Notes: generated by a model not told the origin, from the sequence alone. A stretch of 64,000 bases of DNA from Picochlorum sp. 'celeri' (GCA_010909725.1 JAACMV010000019.1:868001-932000); one strand, 5' to 3'; positions 1 to 11,456 are shown, counted from the first letter of the stretch. A program made the numbers and translations.

Positions 1-144
1 GTGTCAAAGGTACAGGTAACCAGCGCACAAGACGATGTGCCATTGACATGGAATTTGGATGGCGAATTGCAAGTCTGTCATAAACTCACAGCAACTCCAA
101 TGCATGCATCACTGCCGGTCTTTGCCAGAGGCATTGAGAGGTAG
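1..144 (+). CDS. C-terminal end of a diacylglycerol/sphingoid-type lipid kinase-like protein (partial)
   Basis: The first 47 codons of the window form an open frame in frame 1 that ends at TAG (142-144). The peptide has a W-N-L-D-G-E motif followed about 15 residues later by T-P-M-H-A-S-L-P-V-F. This resembles the C-terminal strand pair of the DAGK/YegS/sphingosine kinase lipid-kinase fold, where a conserved D-G-E is followed by a short hydrophobic strand near the C terminus. Only this tail is present and the catalytic part lies upstream of the window. The assignment rests on a short motif and is tentative; the reading frame itself is well supported because it stays open from base 1 and has protein-like composition. 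It converges on the minus-strand gene ending at 189. Confidence 0.5.
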   Translation: MSKVQVTSAQDDVPLTWNLDGELQVCHKLTATPMHASLPVFARGIER

Positions 145-188
145 ATACAATGTGCAGTGTTTTTCAGTACAATACTCAGTATTATTAT

Positions 189-589
189 TTATGTATGTGA
201 CGCCTTTGCGGCCATGGTAATTTTGCAAGAAGGGGCCAATTCTGCCTTGTTCTTGTTGGACCGTCCTGGAACATATCCATGAGAAGATGTCTTGTTCGTT
301 TTCTTCTCAGAATGACTACTCTGATCAGCCAGCCGAGTCTTTAGCGACTCGATCGTTCGATCCTTGTCTTTCATATCCTCCTCTTGCTTCTGAATAATGG
401 CCTGACATCTATCAAGATCTTCCAGACACCTTCCTAAAACCTCCTGTCAAAAAAACATGACGACACCATCATCTTGGCTCCATAGTACTCAACACATGGC
501 ATGTAACATACTTCTTTCGAGGCCATTTGAACCCGCAATCCCTCTATTTCATGCTGTAAAAGTAGGATTTTGTCGTCACGAGAGGCCAT
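189..589 (-). CDS. Small coiled-coil protein, two exons
   Basis: Exon 1 is 589-512 and starts with ATG followed by A-S-R-D-D-K-I-L-L-L-Q. A 68-base intron (511-444, GTATGT...GACAG) is in phase 0. Exon 2 is 443-189. The 110-residue product has heptad-like Leu/Ile spacing across its first 75 residues (for example I-E-G-L-R-V-Q-M and D-L-D-R-C-Q-A-I-I), which predicts a coiled coil, followed by a basic Ser/Lys-rich tail. I do not recognise the family. It has no signal peptide or membrane segment. It lies head-to-tail with Misato, whose stop is only 76 bases upstream of this start. Clean splice signals, preserved frame and periodicity support a real gene; the function is unknown. Confidence 0.6.
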
Positions 590-664
590 ATTAGTACGAA
601 CGAGGCTCTATTAACTCATCCCAGCACATGTGTACCTATCAATATTGACAAAATAATAAAATAA

Positions 665-2185
665 TCACGATATATATGTCCCTGCGAGCGACTGGAGGTC
701 GTTATATGCCTCAATCACGTGTTCACGAGAGACACCCCATGAGGCCACAAGCCTCGACCCCATGGACGACGCTGCAGCCTTTTTAAACGATGCACTAAGA
801 GACTCGAGAACCTTCTGGAATGATGTGGTACCACACAGTCTACAAATAGCACCAAGCGAGTCGGTATTTTCCGCAAAAGGAATCATATATGGAAGATGTG
901 GTATGCCCGTGTCAGACCATGACACTGATTGCACCCTTCTGACAGTGTCATTCTGGATGCGAGCAAGCACAGCATCATGCGAGATTTCAGCCTCATGATG
1001 TAGAATAGAGATGCTTTCTGCAAACCTTCCATGGTCAGCGTCAGATCCCAAGATGTGATCTTGGTTGAATGAGACTCGCCCATCACTTGAAAATAATGTT
1101 GTCCTGCTACTGCTGCTGGTTGAAGAATCGTCCTTCCTGACACGTGTTGCTGGAAATATCATATCCATCGACGCAAATGGACTATTATACGTGCCCGTCA
1201 CGAGACCTATCAAAGAATGAATATCCAATCGAGTATCATCGGCGCGGTGACAGGGTGCCGTGGCTGCATGAATGCCAATAGCTTTCAGCAGAGAATTTTG
1301 AAACAGAGAATGCCGTGGATGAGACTCCCTCGCCGCAAGGATTGGATGCTGTATCACTGGATCCACCATGGGAACATACATATCAACCAAAGGGGATATA
1401 CACGATGTCGCGAGCCCCTCCAGCAGCGTCAACCTGGTCTCATCGCAGGCCTCCTCACGCTCCCTTGTTGCAAACACAACCTTTGATTTGCCCGCATAAT
1501 CATGTTGCATATTCTCCAGGATCTGTGACGTCATATGCCCCCAAAGCGTTGTATCATCAACAAAGAACATGAATCCGGCCAGAGAATCAGATCGTTCCGC
1601 CACTCGTCGAACACTGTCTTCAATCTCCTCCACATCAGGTTGGCGAACAAGACATTCTCCATCCACATTGCTCCACATCCTGTGATCAGACCTCCTCGGA
1701 TTCCTCCACACACCATCAACTATATGCATCGTCTTCGTATCAATCTTTGGCGTAAGGTAATCCCCGAAATACTCGAATACTCCATCGCCACCCTCAGAAC
1801 CAGACTGGCAATACCTGTCCACGTCCCCTTCCCACTCCACTCCCTCATCGCCATCTTGTACCTCGAAAGATTTTTCTACTCGTCGTATAGATCCTTTGGC
1901 ATCAATCCAGATGGCTCGAGGGTGAAAACCTCTCTCTGCCGTCTCGTAGAAGAGCGATTGAGAAGAGTAGTACCCAGTGCGTGTCGAACATGGCTCTTCT
2001 TCTCCAGCTTTATTTCCCTCATATAACGATACTATTTCATTCTGGATATACATAAGCATCAAATCATCAACACAGAAATCAAAAACTGCCTGAAAATTAC
2101 ATGAACGCACTTGAATGTTCCAGAAATGGGCACCTGTGTAGGTCCCAGAATCTCCTACTTGAACAACAATGACATCTCCAGTCAT
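665..2185 (-). CDS. Misato/DML1 homologue (tubulin-like mitochondrial distribution protein)
   Basis: The product is 506 residues long from the chosen ATG (2183-2185). The N terminus reads G-D-V-I-V-V-Q-V-G followed by G-A-H-F-W-N-I-Q, the Misato segment II signature: a tubulin-like N terminus with V-V-x-Q-x-G and an H-x-W-N-x-Q motif. Downstream parts typical of the family include L-T-P-K-I-D near residue 175 and a conserved C-terminal helical region. Misato proteins act at the mitochondrial outer membrane in organelle distribution and in chaperonin-linked tubulin biogenesis. The frame stays open to 2386, but the family normally starts a few residues before the V-x-Q-x-G strand, so 2185 was preferred. 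The gene is divergent from the ABCG gene, which starts at 2622. No introns are seen. Confidence 0.8.
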   Translation of the reverse strand: MTGDVIVVQVGDSGTYTGAHFWNIQVRSCNFQAVFDFCVDDLMLMYIQNEIVSLYEGNKAGEEEPCSTRTGYYSSQSLFYETAERGFHPRAIWIDAKGSIRRVEKSFEVQDGDEGVEWEGDVDRYCQSGSEGGDGVFEYFGDYLTPKIDTKTMHIVDGVWRNPRRSDHRMWSNVDGECLVRQPDVEEIEDSVRRVAERSDSLAGFMFFVDDTTLWGHMTSQILENMQHDYAGKSKVVFATREREEACDETRLTLLEGLATSCISPLVDMYVPMVDPVIQHPILAARESHPRHSLFQNSLLKAIGIHAATAPCHRADDTRLDIHSLIGLVTGTYNSPFASMDMIFPATRVRKDDSSTSSSSRTTLFSSDGRVSFNQDHILGSDADHGRFAESISILHHEAEISHDAVLARIQNDTVRRVQSVSWSDTGIPHLPYMIPFAENTDSLGAICRLCGTTSFQKVLESLSASFKKAAASSMGSRLVASWGVSREHVIEAYNDLQSLAGTYIS

Positions 2186-2621
2186 TTTCCACGCATCGTT
2201 GATTGATCTGCATGAAGCTGCCCTGTGCCTCTGTGTTACATATCCGGTCGAATGGAATCTGGCGCCACTGTTGACCGGCCATACAGGCACTTGTTGTAGT
2301 CGTCCGATTGGGATGTTTCCATGACCGGATAGCGGAATCGATGTGGTTTGATCGTCCGAGGCCGGATGGGTTGACCAACCAACCAATCCAATCAGTGTCG
2401 ATGGTCACTTGATCACTTTTACAGCGCAACTCATGGGATACTTTATGTGAATTTTATGTAAAATTATCAAGTAGAAGCGGAGGAGAGCACACGAGCACGT
2501 GTATCAGCATTTATTGTCTGGCCGTTGGGGAGGCAAGCCTCTCCGTACCTGTGGTGTTTTTCCCCCGTCTATTCGAGTGTTCTTTCAGATTTTATAGTTG
2601 TACTTGATATTTTTAATTCAA

Positions 2622-5600
2622 ATGAATACGTGCTCGCTGATGTTGCGAGCAGCGTTATGGCTATGGTTGGCCTTTTCTTGTAGTGTGGTGGCACAGCCAG
2701 CACTGGACGAGTTGGCACGCGATTTGATCCAGCAGCAGGAGCAGATTGACCAGGGAACGTTGAGAACGTGCCCTGCTAATTATAATCAGGCTGATGTGGT
2801 TGGGCCAGGATGCTTGTGTAATCCTGTTCCAGCATTAGGTATGGGGCTGTGCCCAGCTGGGTATGTGTGTGCCGAGCCATGGACAGCGCGACTGTTGCAG
2901 GCTGCTCGAAATCAGCCAACTGATCCCAAGAGTAGTGGAGAGTTTCCTGATTTTAAGTGTCACCCGTGCACGTATGGGCAGTTGTGTCCGAAAGGAAGCT
3001 CCCTTCCAGCACTGGCATCAAATGTTAATGTGGATACGTGCGTTGGTTTTGTACATCATGTGGATGATGTCATACATTTTCTGACCACATATGACGATGT
3101 ATTTGCAGAGGATTGAGTAAATTAGATTGCCCTGCTGGGTCATTCTGTCCAAGTCCAAGGGAGGTGTATCCCTGTCCAGCTGGGTTTTATTGTCCAGCAG
3201 GAACAGTGGAGCCTCTGACATGCAATATGACCATGCTGGTGAAGGCGTATCCGGATACGGTTATGCCGGTGAAGCCGACGACGATTTACCAGAGTGTGTA
3301 TATGCGAGGTTCAATCTTGGGTGGGAACCAGTGTGTAGGGAATGCAACGACTCCCCAGACACCGTGTCCAAGTGGATTCTACTGCCCCACTCCGACAGAA
3401 GTGTATATTTGCCCTGGAGGGTATTTCTGCAAGCAAGGTAGCATTGAGCCTACGAAATGCCCTGCGATGGCATCCTGTCCAGAAGGATCTGAAAAGGCAA
3501 CATTGTCATGGTTTGGATTCATCTGCTTGGCGGTGATTCTTGCTGCCTTGTGGCTGGCGTATTGGCTGATGGTGACCCTCATCTTGGTGAATCAGAGACG
3601 ACTCGGAAGAACACAGGCTGCTAGGGAAAGGCTATGGAAACTTTTGAATCCATTGTTGGCATCAAATCACACAAAGACCAAGTCATTTAGGGCATTCAGG
3701 GCCATCAGACCAAAGATTACGTTTGAGTTTTCAAACATGGGATTGACCCTCCGGGGAGGAAAGAATATTCTGAGTGGAGTGACTGGTTCGTTCCATCATT
3801 CAAGAATAGCTGCCATCATGGGGCCCTCTGGAGCAGGGAAATCAACGTTTTTGAATGTCATCATGGGTAAAGCAAGTGAGATGGGCAAAGTTCACGGTAC
3901 GATCAAGGCCAATGGGAGAGAGATCAAGCCAGAAGATTTGCAAGGTATTGTTGGTCTCGTTCCTCAGGAGGATATTGTTCACGAGGATTTGACTGTGAGG
4001 GAGAATTTAGTCTACAGTGCGAGACTGAGGCTCTCAAAATCAAAGTCTTTGAAGGATCAGATGTTGATTGTTGAGGATGTCATCAATGTGCTTCAATTGC
4101 GACATGTCCAGCACCAGGTGGTTGGAAATGCAGAGAAGAGAGGAGTGTCTGGAGGACAGAGAAAGAGAGTCAATATTGGTTGGGAGCTGGTTGCCAAGCC
4201 AAGTGTACTGTTCATGGATGAACCCACCTCTGGGCTGGACGCTACAGCTGCGTCTGATATATTACAAGGGCTCAAAAGAATGGCGAGTCTTGGAATGAAT
4301 ATCATTACTGTCATTCATCAGCCAAGATATAGTATCTTTTCGCTGTTTGATGATGTGATGCTCCTCTGCAAAGGAGGCATGCTTGCCTACCTTGGTCCCT
4401 CCCAGCTGGCGTTGAACTACCTGGAGGAACTAGGTTTCTCCTTGCCTCGGAACGAAAATCCAGCTGATTTTGCATTGGATGTACTGAGTGGCATTATTCC
4501 GAGAGAAGGACACAATTCATTCCAGCCAGAGGAGCTGGTCCCATTGTGGAAGACCTTTGGGGAACGCTGGGTTGCTGCAAAAGATACGCCAGCATTGAGG
4601 AAGATGATGCAAGGGGATGTGACTGCGGAGCGTGGACCTGAAGCAATCGATTCGGAGCAGATATTGATTCTGGAAGAGTCCATTGATGACAATGACGCCG
4701 ACGGGGATGGCTTTATTAATGAGTCAGAGTTGGAAAAGGTGCTCACTGATCTTGGTGTTGAGCCAACAAAAGATGATGTCAAGACCATTTACGACGAACT
4801 TGCCCACCAAGATACTGGACTGATATCAAAGGATAGAATTCTTCAGTATGTGAGACATGGAGGCAGACCTCCTGCAGAGGAGCCACACATTCAACGCCCA
4901 GGAGCAAGGAGACTGGATAGTCTGTACCGTGTATACTCTATTGAGCAATACACATTGGGCAACGCCCTTTCAGAGCTAGCATCACATATGCCTGAAGGTA
5001 TGACAGCAGAGGGTCCAATGGAGAATCCAAAGACTTTGAAGGAAATGGCCATAGCTTCCATGGACAGGATTGATAGTCAAAGAGAATCTGGAGCCCTTGA
5101 GAACCAAGGCTCAGAAGCTTCAGATGCGATGAACGATCTTGGTACAGTGGAATCAATCGATCTGAAGACCTCATCTGGGAGTGAGATCCAGCCTGATACG
5201 AATGGAAATTCAAAACTCAAGTCTGTCGAGTCTCAATTACACATTTCTCACCCAAGCAATGAGCCAAAGGGAATTCTGAAACTTTTCAAGAGGAAAACAA
5301 AGCTCCGCGATACACCGGGAACTTTCACTCAATTTTTCATCCTTTTGATGAGAGAAGGAACCAAATGGACCAGAAGTTGGCTTGCAAAATTCATGGACAT
5401 CATACTTTTGGTACTAGCTGCAGTCACATGTGGGGCTATCCATGGAACAGGTGGTGGTCCAAATGACGTGAGGGGGAACTCGGCTCTTGTCCTGCTGACG
5501 GTTGGTATTCTATCATGCACCACATCATTAGCCACCTTTGGCAAGGATAAGATTGTCTTCTGGAGAGAGAAGGATTCAGGACTGCGAGTGTTACCATATT

Positions 5601-6397
5601 TCCTGTCCAACTCATTCATCAACCTTATTGATATTTCCATCCAGCCTCTCATCTTCTTCGCCATCTACACATCCATGACACTCCCATCTATTACATTCGG
5701 CATGTATTATTTGATTGGAGTTCTCGTGGTATGGTGGACAACGTCAGCAGGTACCCTGATCAGTGTGATTGTGGCTCGGCAATCAAATGCCCTCGTTGCA
5801 GCTGTTGCATTTGTACTGATCACTGGTGGATTCATCAATGGTGTCAGCCCCAATTACAAAGAGTTAGGAACAACTACCAAAGCACTCACTGCTCTATCGT
5901 ATAACAGGTGGGCGATTGAAGCCGTGACAATTGCTACATATCAGAACTATCCTGAATACATGTGGCCCTTGACAAAGGCTCTCATGAACGTGGCTGGCTA
6001 CTGCGGCCTCGATGACTCGGGCATTCCATCCATCAACAAGAACCTCAAAGGAGATGTCATTATTGCCTCTGAGGCACCTACCTGGGATGACCCATGGCAG
6101 CAGGCAGCGACAGTCACGCCCAATATGCCAGAGACTGAGTTGGTAGAACTTGACATCAATGTGTACTGCAGTGGATACCTCGAGCGGAATTTGATAATCA
6201 TCTTCTGCGAGGGTCTGATCCTGCGCTTATTGACATTACTTGCACTGTACGTGTGCCCCAAGGGCATGACCTTAGAGCCTGTGGCTGTTGGCCTTGGGCG
6301 AGCATTTACATCAATTAAACGAAGGATGATACTACGAAAGAAAAAAGCTGTCAGGAGGAGAACAATGACCGCTGGTGCACTGTCGCATAATGTTTAA
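2622..6397 (+). CDS. ABCG half transporter with Cys-rich N-terminal domain and inserted EF hand
   Basis: Exons are 2622-3037 and 3109-6397, separated by a 71-base intron (GTGCGT...TTGCAG). The splice joins D-T to G-L-S-K-L-D-C in frame. The start ATG gives a signal peptide (hydrophobic residues 5-24), then a Cys-rich lumenal region with repeated C-P-x-G-x-x-C motifs. A first membrane segment lies near residue 275. The ATPase domain has Walker A G-P-S-G-A-G-K-S-T, signature V-S-G-G-Q-R-K-R and Walker B V-L-F-M-D-E-P-T-S-G-L-D. An EF-hand loop (D-A-D-G-D-G-F-I-N-E-S-E, bases 4694-4729) lies in the linker, and a C-terminal six-helix ABC2 membrane domain follows. The order matches plant ABCG24/28-type (WBC) half transporters; I cannot confirm whether the EF hand is shared with them. 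The substrate is unknown. TGTAA follows the stop at 6414-6418. Confidence 0.9.
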
Positions 6398-6446
6398 GAT
6401 GTTGTCGATAAAATTGTAAACAAAAAGACCCATTCATCAGCCATCA

Positions 6447-7721
6447 TCAATCCACAATCAGTTGCTTGGCAAGCTTTTCCCCATCACTGTCTTCATGAGA
6501 ATAACCATACTGCTCAATTTTCCTAAAGTGCCAGAACGAGTCACCATCGACCTGCCATGGGATTTCCTCCTCAAAATCAGGATAATTTTGATGCAGCTCT
6601 GCCACGCTGAAATAATTCGGAGAAAACTGCGTCGAACTCAGAATACCCTCAGTCTGCCGAGGAAACCTTCTTTTCAAAATAAAACCAAACACCTTCTCCA
6701 GGAGATCCTTTGGTTCAAATATCCCATGTTTGAAATATATCTCCCCTACAATAACCCTATGTGCTGATTCTCTGGATTCATGATTGAGTGTCACATCGAA
6801 CAAGTATCCGCCGTTTGTTTTAAACTCCGAGTCAAACATGAGCTCAAACTCCTCCATCTCACCATCATCATTCTCAAAACAACACACTTTAATTCGTTCA
6901 GCCATCTCCTCCTTTGCAATACGAATCCGCTCCTTCTCCTCATCCGTCAACGTAACAAACTCAATAATCCCCTTTTGCAACAGCACAGGGTCTGGCACAA
7001 ATTCTGTACGACATCCCCTATTCTTAATCTGCGTCATCAACACAGCCGCATGCTCTTGCGCTGCAACAGCCGTTCCACCTTCACTATTCCCCGTCACCTG
7101 AACTGAAATCTGCCACGCCTCTTTCTCTACCAAATTCACATTCCCAAGGGGAGGCCCCCCTTCCAAAGAATCAAACCAGGCATTCCTCACCTCCATCATC
7201 AATTGCTGATCAACCTCATCCAACAGATGCGCCCTGTAATAATACGACTGCTCTGGCCTCCTGTAAAAGAGCTTTTCAATCGATTTGGCCAGATTACTAG
7301 AAAACCCAATGTATTGGAGCTGCGCATTCTTGTCATACATGGCAAATACCGCTGGACCAGCCTCCTCCGCAGTACGACCTGGAGGAGTCATACCAGTCTC
7401 ATCCAAGACAGGCCTCATCTCCAAATCATCCAATGCAACATGTCCATGTTGAGATCCAACAGTCTCAGATATGGACCGAACATGCCCCAACCTTGGCCTA
7501 CGCCTTTGGGTTTGCTGCCACCGAAACGGTGGCAACGGTTCCCGGAGCCTCGCGGCCAAACACCTATATCAAGACAAAACCGTACATCAATCAACTACAT
7601 TATGCACATGTATGCATAGTATAACCCACCGTGCCGAGCATATGCCAGAAATCTTCACAAAAGCTCGTGGCGCCGTCCTCGTCACCAGGCTTGCTGGCTC
7701 CTGAAAGAAACTTTTCTGCAT
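6447..7721 (-). CDS. Organelle-targeted protein with GIY-YIG-like domain
   Basis: Exon 1 is 7721-7630, the 66-base intron is 7629-7564 (GTGGGT...ATATAG) and exon 2 is 7563-6447, giving 402 residues. Without exon 1 the frame has no ATG. Splicing adds M-Q-K-S-F-F-Q-E-P-A-S-L-V-T-R-T-A-P-R-A, rich in hydroxylated and basic residues with few acids, like a plastid or mitochondrial transit peptide. Residues about 103-135 read F-A-M-Y-D-K-N-A-Q-L-Q-Y-I-G-F-S-S-N-L, the strand-loop-strand of a GIY-YIG-like fold. Plants have chloroplast proteins of this kind with no defined nuclease activity, so I do not claim catalysis. The C-terminal half is acidic and unassigned. It converges on the ABCG gene with about 50 bases between stops. 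Confidence 0.65.
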
Positions 7722-7761
7722 TCCGCCTTCCAGTAGTAGTATTACAAATCAAATGTATTTA

Positions 7762-9144
7762 TCATGTATTGCGTAAATTATGCAATGCTATGTCAAATTC
7801 ATGAACATTGCAGGCGCTTTCCAATGGGTTCATACACTGCTCTCGGTCCACCACCTGATGATCACTCGTGGTGGTGGTGGACATGGTGCCTGTACTCGTC
7901 CTGCGATTAAACTCGATCGCATTGTCAAATCTCCTTCCAAAAGACATCTGACCATCCATAGGGGGGCTGGGTGCGTCCCATCCTGGTGCTGACATTGGCG
8001 GAGGCAATCCACTCCCCCGAGAACTGCCATCTGATGAGGGGGCATTGAGAACCTGCCATTCCCCATGCCGGGAAATAACGGGAGGCGTACCCTCCCCAAT
8101 ACATAACGATCCCTTATGGGAAGATACTCTGCGATCAAACACAGTTTCCCATACCTCGTCCCCATCCCCAAGGCTCTTGTTCTTCTTGTTGCTGCTGTTC
8201 TTCTTCTTCTTGTTGTTGTTCTTTGAGGATGATGATGATGATGATTTCTTTCCATACAAAAACTCATCCACATTCACATCCACTGTTGCTCCGCTCGGCG
8301 TCGCATACGACACATCTGTTCCTCCTCCTCCACTATACCCACCGCTCCCCGGGGTTCCATGATGATGATGATGAGCTCCGCCCTGGGGTGTCTGCTGCTG
8401 CTGCTGGGCAGCAGGACTGCTGTCAAAGAGCCCGACATGTTTCTTCAACCTCTCCTCATCAAAACCAATCCCTTTTGCTTGACACAACCCACGAATCGCC
8501 TGATACCTTTCTATCGGCTGAATAACCCTCTGATTCAAAACATGCACCATATTCTGATCAACCAGATGCAATTCACCATACTCCCCCTTGACCAGCTTTC
8601 GAGTATACTTCTTCTCCTCAACCTGCTGATCAATCTCTTTCCCACAAATATCCCGTAACAACGACCCAATCTCCTCCATTTCTATCAAATCATTCGACAC
8701 GAGTGGAACAGAATACAACACCGTGCACACAGCCTCGTAGACCCCGACAGACACATCCTTCTTCTTCTTTGCCGTTTTCAGTTGCTCAGACAGACTCCTC
8801 AGATGCGCATGCAGCAGATCGTACGCTCTCAATCTATCCCTCCGTGCAATTATCGAATCAATACGGGATTTCGCCATCACATAATCGCTATTCATCATGG
8901 CAATTTCGACATCCCGTTGACCCAGCAGCAGGTCGCTTTGAAGACCAGGTTTCTTCGTTTTGATCCGATTGCAACAGAAATTGCATTTCAGTATCCTGTA
9001 ATGTACATATAAATTGTCGCATAAGAAGTACAGCGTGGTCAACCTTGTGTGTTTCAAGAAAAGGGGGCAGTAGAAAACCAAGAAACAAAAATACCGTGTC
9101 GCAACGTACAGAGATGAAACGTCATTCTTAATGGAATCAAACAT
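7762..9144 (-). CDS. IST1: IST1-like ESCRT-III-associated protein
   Basis: Exon 1 (9144-9110) encodes M-F-D-S-I-K-N-D-V-S-S. A 114-base intron (9109-8996, GTACGT...TTACAG) precedes exon 2 (8995-7762), giving 422 residues. The spliced start restores the IST1 N terminus M-F-D-S followed by L-K-C-N and the helical array with V-E-I-A-M-M and A-K-S-R-I-D-S-I-I. IST1 binds ESCRT-III and Vps4 and regulates membrane scission in endosomal sorting and abscission. After residue about 200 the protein is low complexity, with runs of Gln, His, Gly, Ser and Lys (7990-8420), as often seen in plant IST1-like proteins. Reading straight through the intron would insert an unrelated Cys/Phe/Leu-rich stretch, so splicing is preferred. 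TGTAA lies on this strand about 20 bases past the stop. Confidence 0.85.
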   Translation of the reverse strand: MFDSIKNDVSSLYVATRYFCFLVFYCPLFLKHTRLTTLYFLCDNLYVHYRILKCNFCCNRIKTKKPGLQSDLLLGQRDVEIAMMNSDYVMAKSRIDSIIARRDRLRAYDLLHAHLRSLSEQLKTAKKKKDVSVGVYEAVCTVLYSVPLVSNDLIEMEEIGSLLRDICGKEIDQQVEEKKYTRKLVKGEYGELHLVDQNMVHVLNQRVIQPIERYQAIRGLCQAKGIGFDEERLKKHVGLFDSSPAAQQQQQTPQGGAHHHHHGTPGSGGYSGGGGTDVSYATPSGATVDVNVDEFLYGKKSSSSSSSKNNNKKKKNSSNKKNKSLGDGDEVWETVFDRRVSSHKGSLCIGEGTPPVISRHGEWQVLNAPSSDGSSRGSGLPPPMSAPGWDAPSPPMDGQMSFGRRFDNAIEFNRRTSTGTMSTTTTSDHQVVDREQCMNPLESACNVHEFDIALHNLRNT

Positions 9145-9489
9145 CCCGTTAATGATATTAATAAAGTTTGAAATAGTATGCGAGGGCTATATCCAGCGAA
9201 GAGGTTGCCATTAGTATTTCGAATCCGGACACTGGGCACCCACATGGGTGGCGCCACTAGCACAGAGTGCTGCATACCATGCAGTACCCTTCAAAAGCAA
9301 CATTCTGATGGAAGAATTCTTTATATGCTACTACTACTAGATCACATGTAAATGACACATTTGACAATGTATTGACACATTTGAAGAGACAGACAGAGGC
9401 AATGTGTAAAGAAGAAGACAGTGTCCTGCGTGTCTTGTACTCTCAAGTTGCTTTTGACGATATTGGGCTTACATGGTGGGTTGGCATAC
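9145..9489. other. Intergenic promoter region between IST1 and TGS1
   Basis: About 345 bases separate two divergently transcribed genes and presumably hold both promoters. I see no convincing open frame, RNA gene or repeat here. A TATA-like TTTATATG lies near 9321-9328. Confidence 0.4.
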
Positions 9490-11042
9490 ATGGTGCCTTG
9501 CTCTGGATGCCATGTTTTATACAGATTTTTTAAATATCGGCATGACTGTGTAGGGGGAAATCTGGTGGTACGGTGTATCGTGGAGGGCAGAGGAGGTTGC
9601 ACAGTCGAGGAGGCGACAGGGAGGGTGGTGGGAGTTTGACACGGTTGATCGTGTTGTTCGAGGTTCGAGTGGATAGTAGTGATTCTACTAGTACTATACG
9701 GTATCATGATGCTTCTCAAGACACCATACATACATCTGCATCATCATCATCCGAGGATGATGAAGGATTGGAAGCTGAGATGGCACGGTTGGGACTGCCA
9801 TGTGCATTTGGTAAACAGCAGCCAGAGGGTGGTGGGATGTCTAGCAGCAAGAAGGCGACGAAGAAGAAGAAAAAGCGATATGATGAGGATGCTGTGAAAG
9901 AAGATGTGTGGGTACAAGCATTTGACGAGTCCACAGGGTTTTATTATTACTATAATACAGCATTGGGTGTGAGTCAGTGGAGCGTTCCCAAGGATGGTGT
10001 ATATGATGCCATGCCAGGTGGCCATTTGCTGCAGGAGATTGGTCCTCTTGTTGATGAGAAGAATATAGATGAGAGAGAGGACGATATGGTGCCCATGTCG
10101 GAGGTGTTTGATCCTCCTCCTTGCCCGGTATTGAACAAGGACAAGAACTCCTTGTATTCTAGTAGTAAGAATCAGAGGTTTGTGCCACGCCCAGAGACGT
10201 CAGGTATTCATGATGATGGCATCCCTGATGTTCCAACGGCATCCACGCATACTCGCTTTGCGAGTGATGATGATGATGATGCACACAAGATACAACAAAC
10301 GGGTGGCAGCCAAGGACAAGGAAGAAGAAGAAATAGGAGGAAAAGATTGGTGCAGTATGGCAGCATGCAGGTGTTGCACAAGTACTGGCTACAGCGGTAT
10401 AGCTTGTTTTCCTTATTCGATCATGGTATTATATTGGATGAAGAAGGGTGGTATTCTGCCACACCGGAGATTATAGCGTGGCATCATGCCACCAGTATTG
10501 TTCGTGTGCATGGGGCGGGGTGTCTTGTTGTGGATGCATTTGGTGGTGTTGGTGGGAATGCCATTCAACTCGCGTTGGCTGGTTGTCGGGTTATAGCTAT
10601 AGAATTATGTCCCGAAAGGGCAGATATTATTAGAAACAATGCACGAGTGTATGGTGTGGAGCATGAGATTGACATCATGTGTGGGGACTTTATGACACTG
10701 GGGCCGCGTTTGGACAATGTGGATGTCGTTCTTCTCTCCCCTCCATGGGGTGGTCCAACGTATTCCAGTCAGCCGCGATTTGACGTTCAAGAGATGGGTG
10801 GAGCTCCAGAGGTATCGTTCCGGAGACTCTTGGAGACATGTTTCGGACGCATGGGGTGCACCAGTGCTGTATTCTGGCTCCCCAGAAACTCACACCGTGA
10901 GCAGATTGGCATTGAGGTGGCATCCTGTGACTCCATCCCAGACATGTATAGAAACACATGTCATATTGAGTTGGCTACAATCAACAATGTTGACAAGGCT
11001 GTCACAGTCTATGTCGGAAAATGCTCTCAAAATAATACATAA
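9490..11042 (+). CDS. TGS1: Trimethylguanosine synthase (snRNA/snoRNA cap hypermethylase) with WW domain
   Basis: The C-terminal methyltransferase domain is unmistakable. It has Y-W-x-Q-R-Y-S-L-F-S, E-G-W-Y-S-x-T-P-E, SAM motif V-V-D-A-F-G-G-V-G-G-N, I-A-I-E-L-C-P, C-G-D-F and catalytic L-S-P-P-W-G-G-P. TGS1 converts m7G caps of snRNAs and snoRNAs to trimethylguanosine in the nucleus. A WW domain (V-W-V-Q-A-F-D ... Y-Y-Y-Y-N ... Q-W-S-V-P, bases 9905-9990) precedes it, as in plant TGS1, and a M-A-R-L-G-L-P-x-x-F-G motif sits upstream. The main frame is open from 9573 but lacks an ATG before 9780. The best upstream ATG (9490) is in another frame and needs a small intron, perhaps GTGTAT near 9571 to GATAG near 9676. 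The 5' exon is therefore provisional; 9700-11042 is secure. Confidence 0.85.
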
Positions 11043-11075
11043 ATATCTGGTGGCACATTTTGTTTTTTTCTGGTT

Positions 11076-11456
11076 TTATTCTTGTGCTGTCGTGCTAGAC
11101 TTCTTCAGCCTTTGGTTCTCTACAAAACAGGCATTCTCATCCAAAAACCCATGAGCATAATCATCATCTTCATCTCTCTTGAGAGACTTGCTACACCATT
11201 CCAACCCCTGATCTTTATGCGTATTACCCGCTTGGGGACAATCCTGCAGAAGAGGTTGAGCATACGCTCGCCGAGGTTCTACTCGCTGTTCATTCCGTTG
11301 TTCCTACAGCATGTACATGAATACATGTAAATGAATTGGTGAACATTCATGTCATTGGGAATCGAAGCAACAAACCTCAGTCTTGTTCGAAGTAAAAGAA
11401 GAAGAAGAAGCGTTTTTGTCCGAGCCAAAACCAAAAATGTTCTTGATAAAGTCCAT
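11076..11456 (-). CDS. Small two-exon protein of unknown function
   Basis: Exon 1 is 11456-11376 (M-D-F-I-K-N-I-F-G-F-G-S). A 72-base intron (11375-11304, GTTTGT...TGTAG) is in phase 0. Exon 2 is 11303-11076, ending in TAA. The product has 102 residues: a short amphipathic N terminus, a Ser run, then a polar region rich in Gln, Arg, Asp and Lys. I do not recognise it. It shares the tight spacing of its neighbours, converging on TGS1 with about 33 bases between stops and preceding the rhodanese on the same strand. Support is limited to splice signals and frame; the donor GTTTGT is a weaker match than most donors here. Confidence 0.5.

Noticed and set aside
1535..2026. 163-residue plus-strand open frame opposite Misato
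   Set aside because: It lies wholly within the Misato coding frame on the opposite strand and has no conserved features; it is a shadow frame.
8998..9109. Reading IST1 straight through without splicing
   Set aside because: The read-through inserts a Cys/Phe-rich stretch absent from IST1, and GTACGT/TTACAG signals define an intron that restores the family start.
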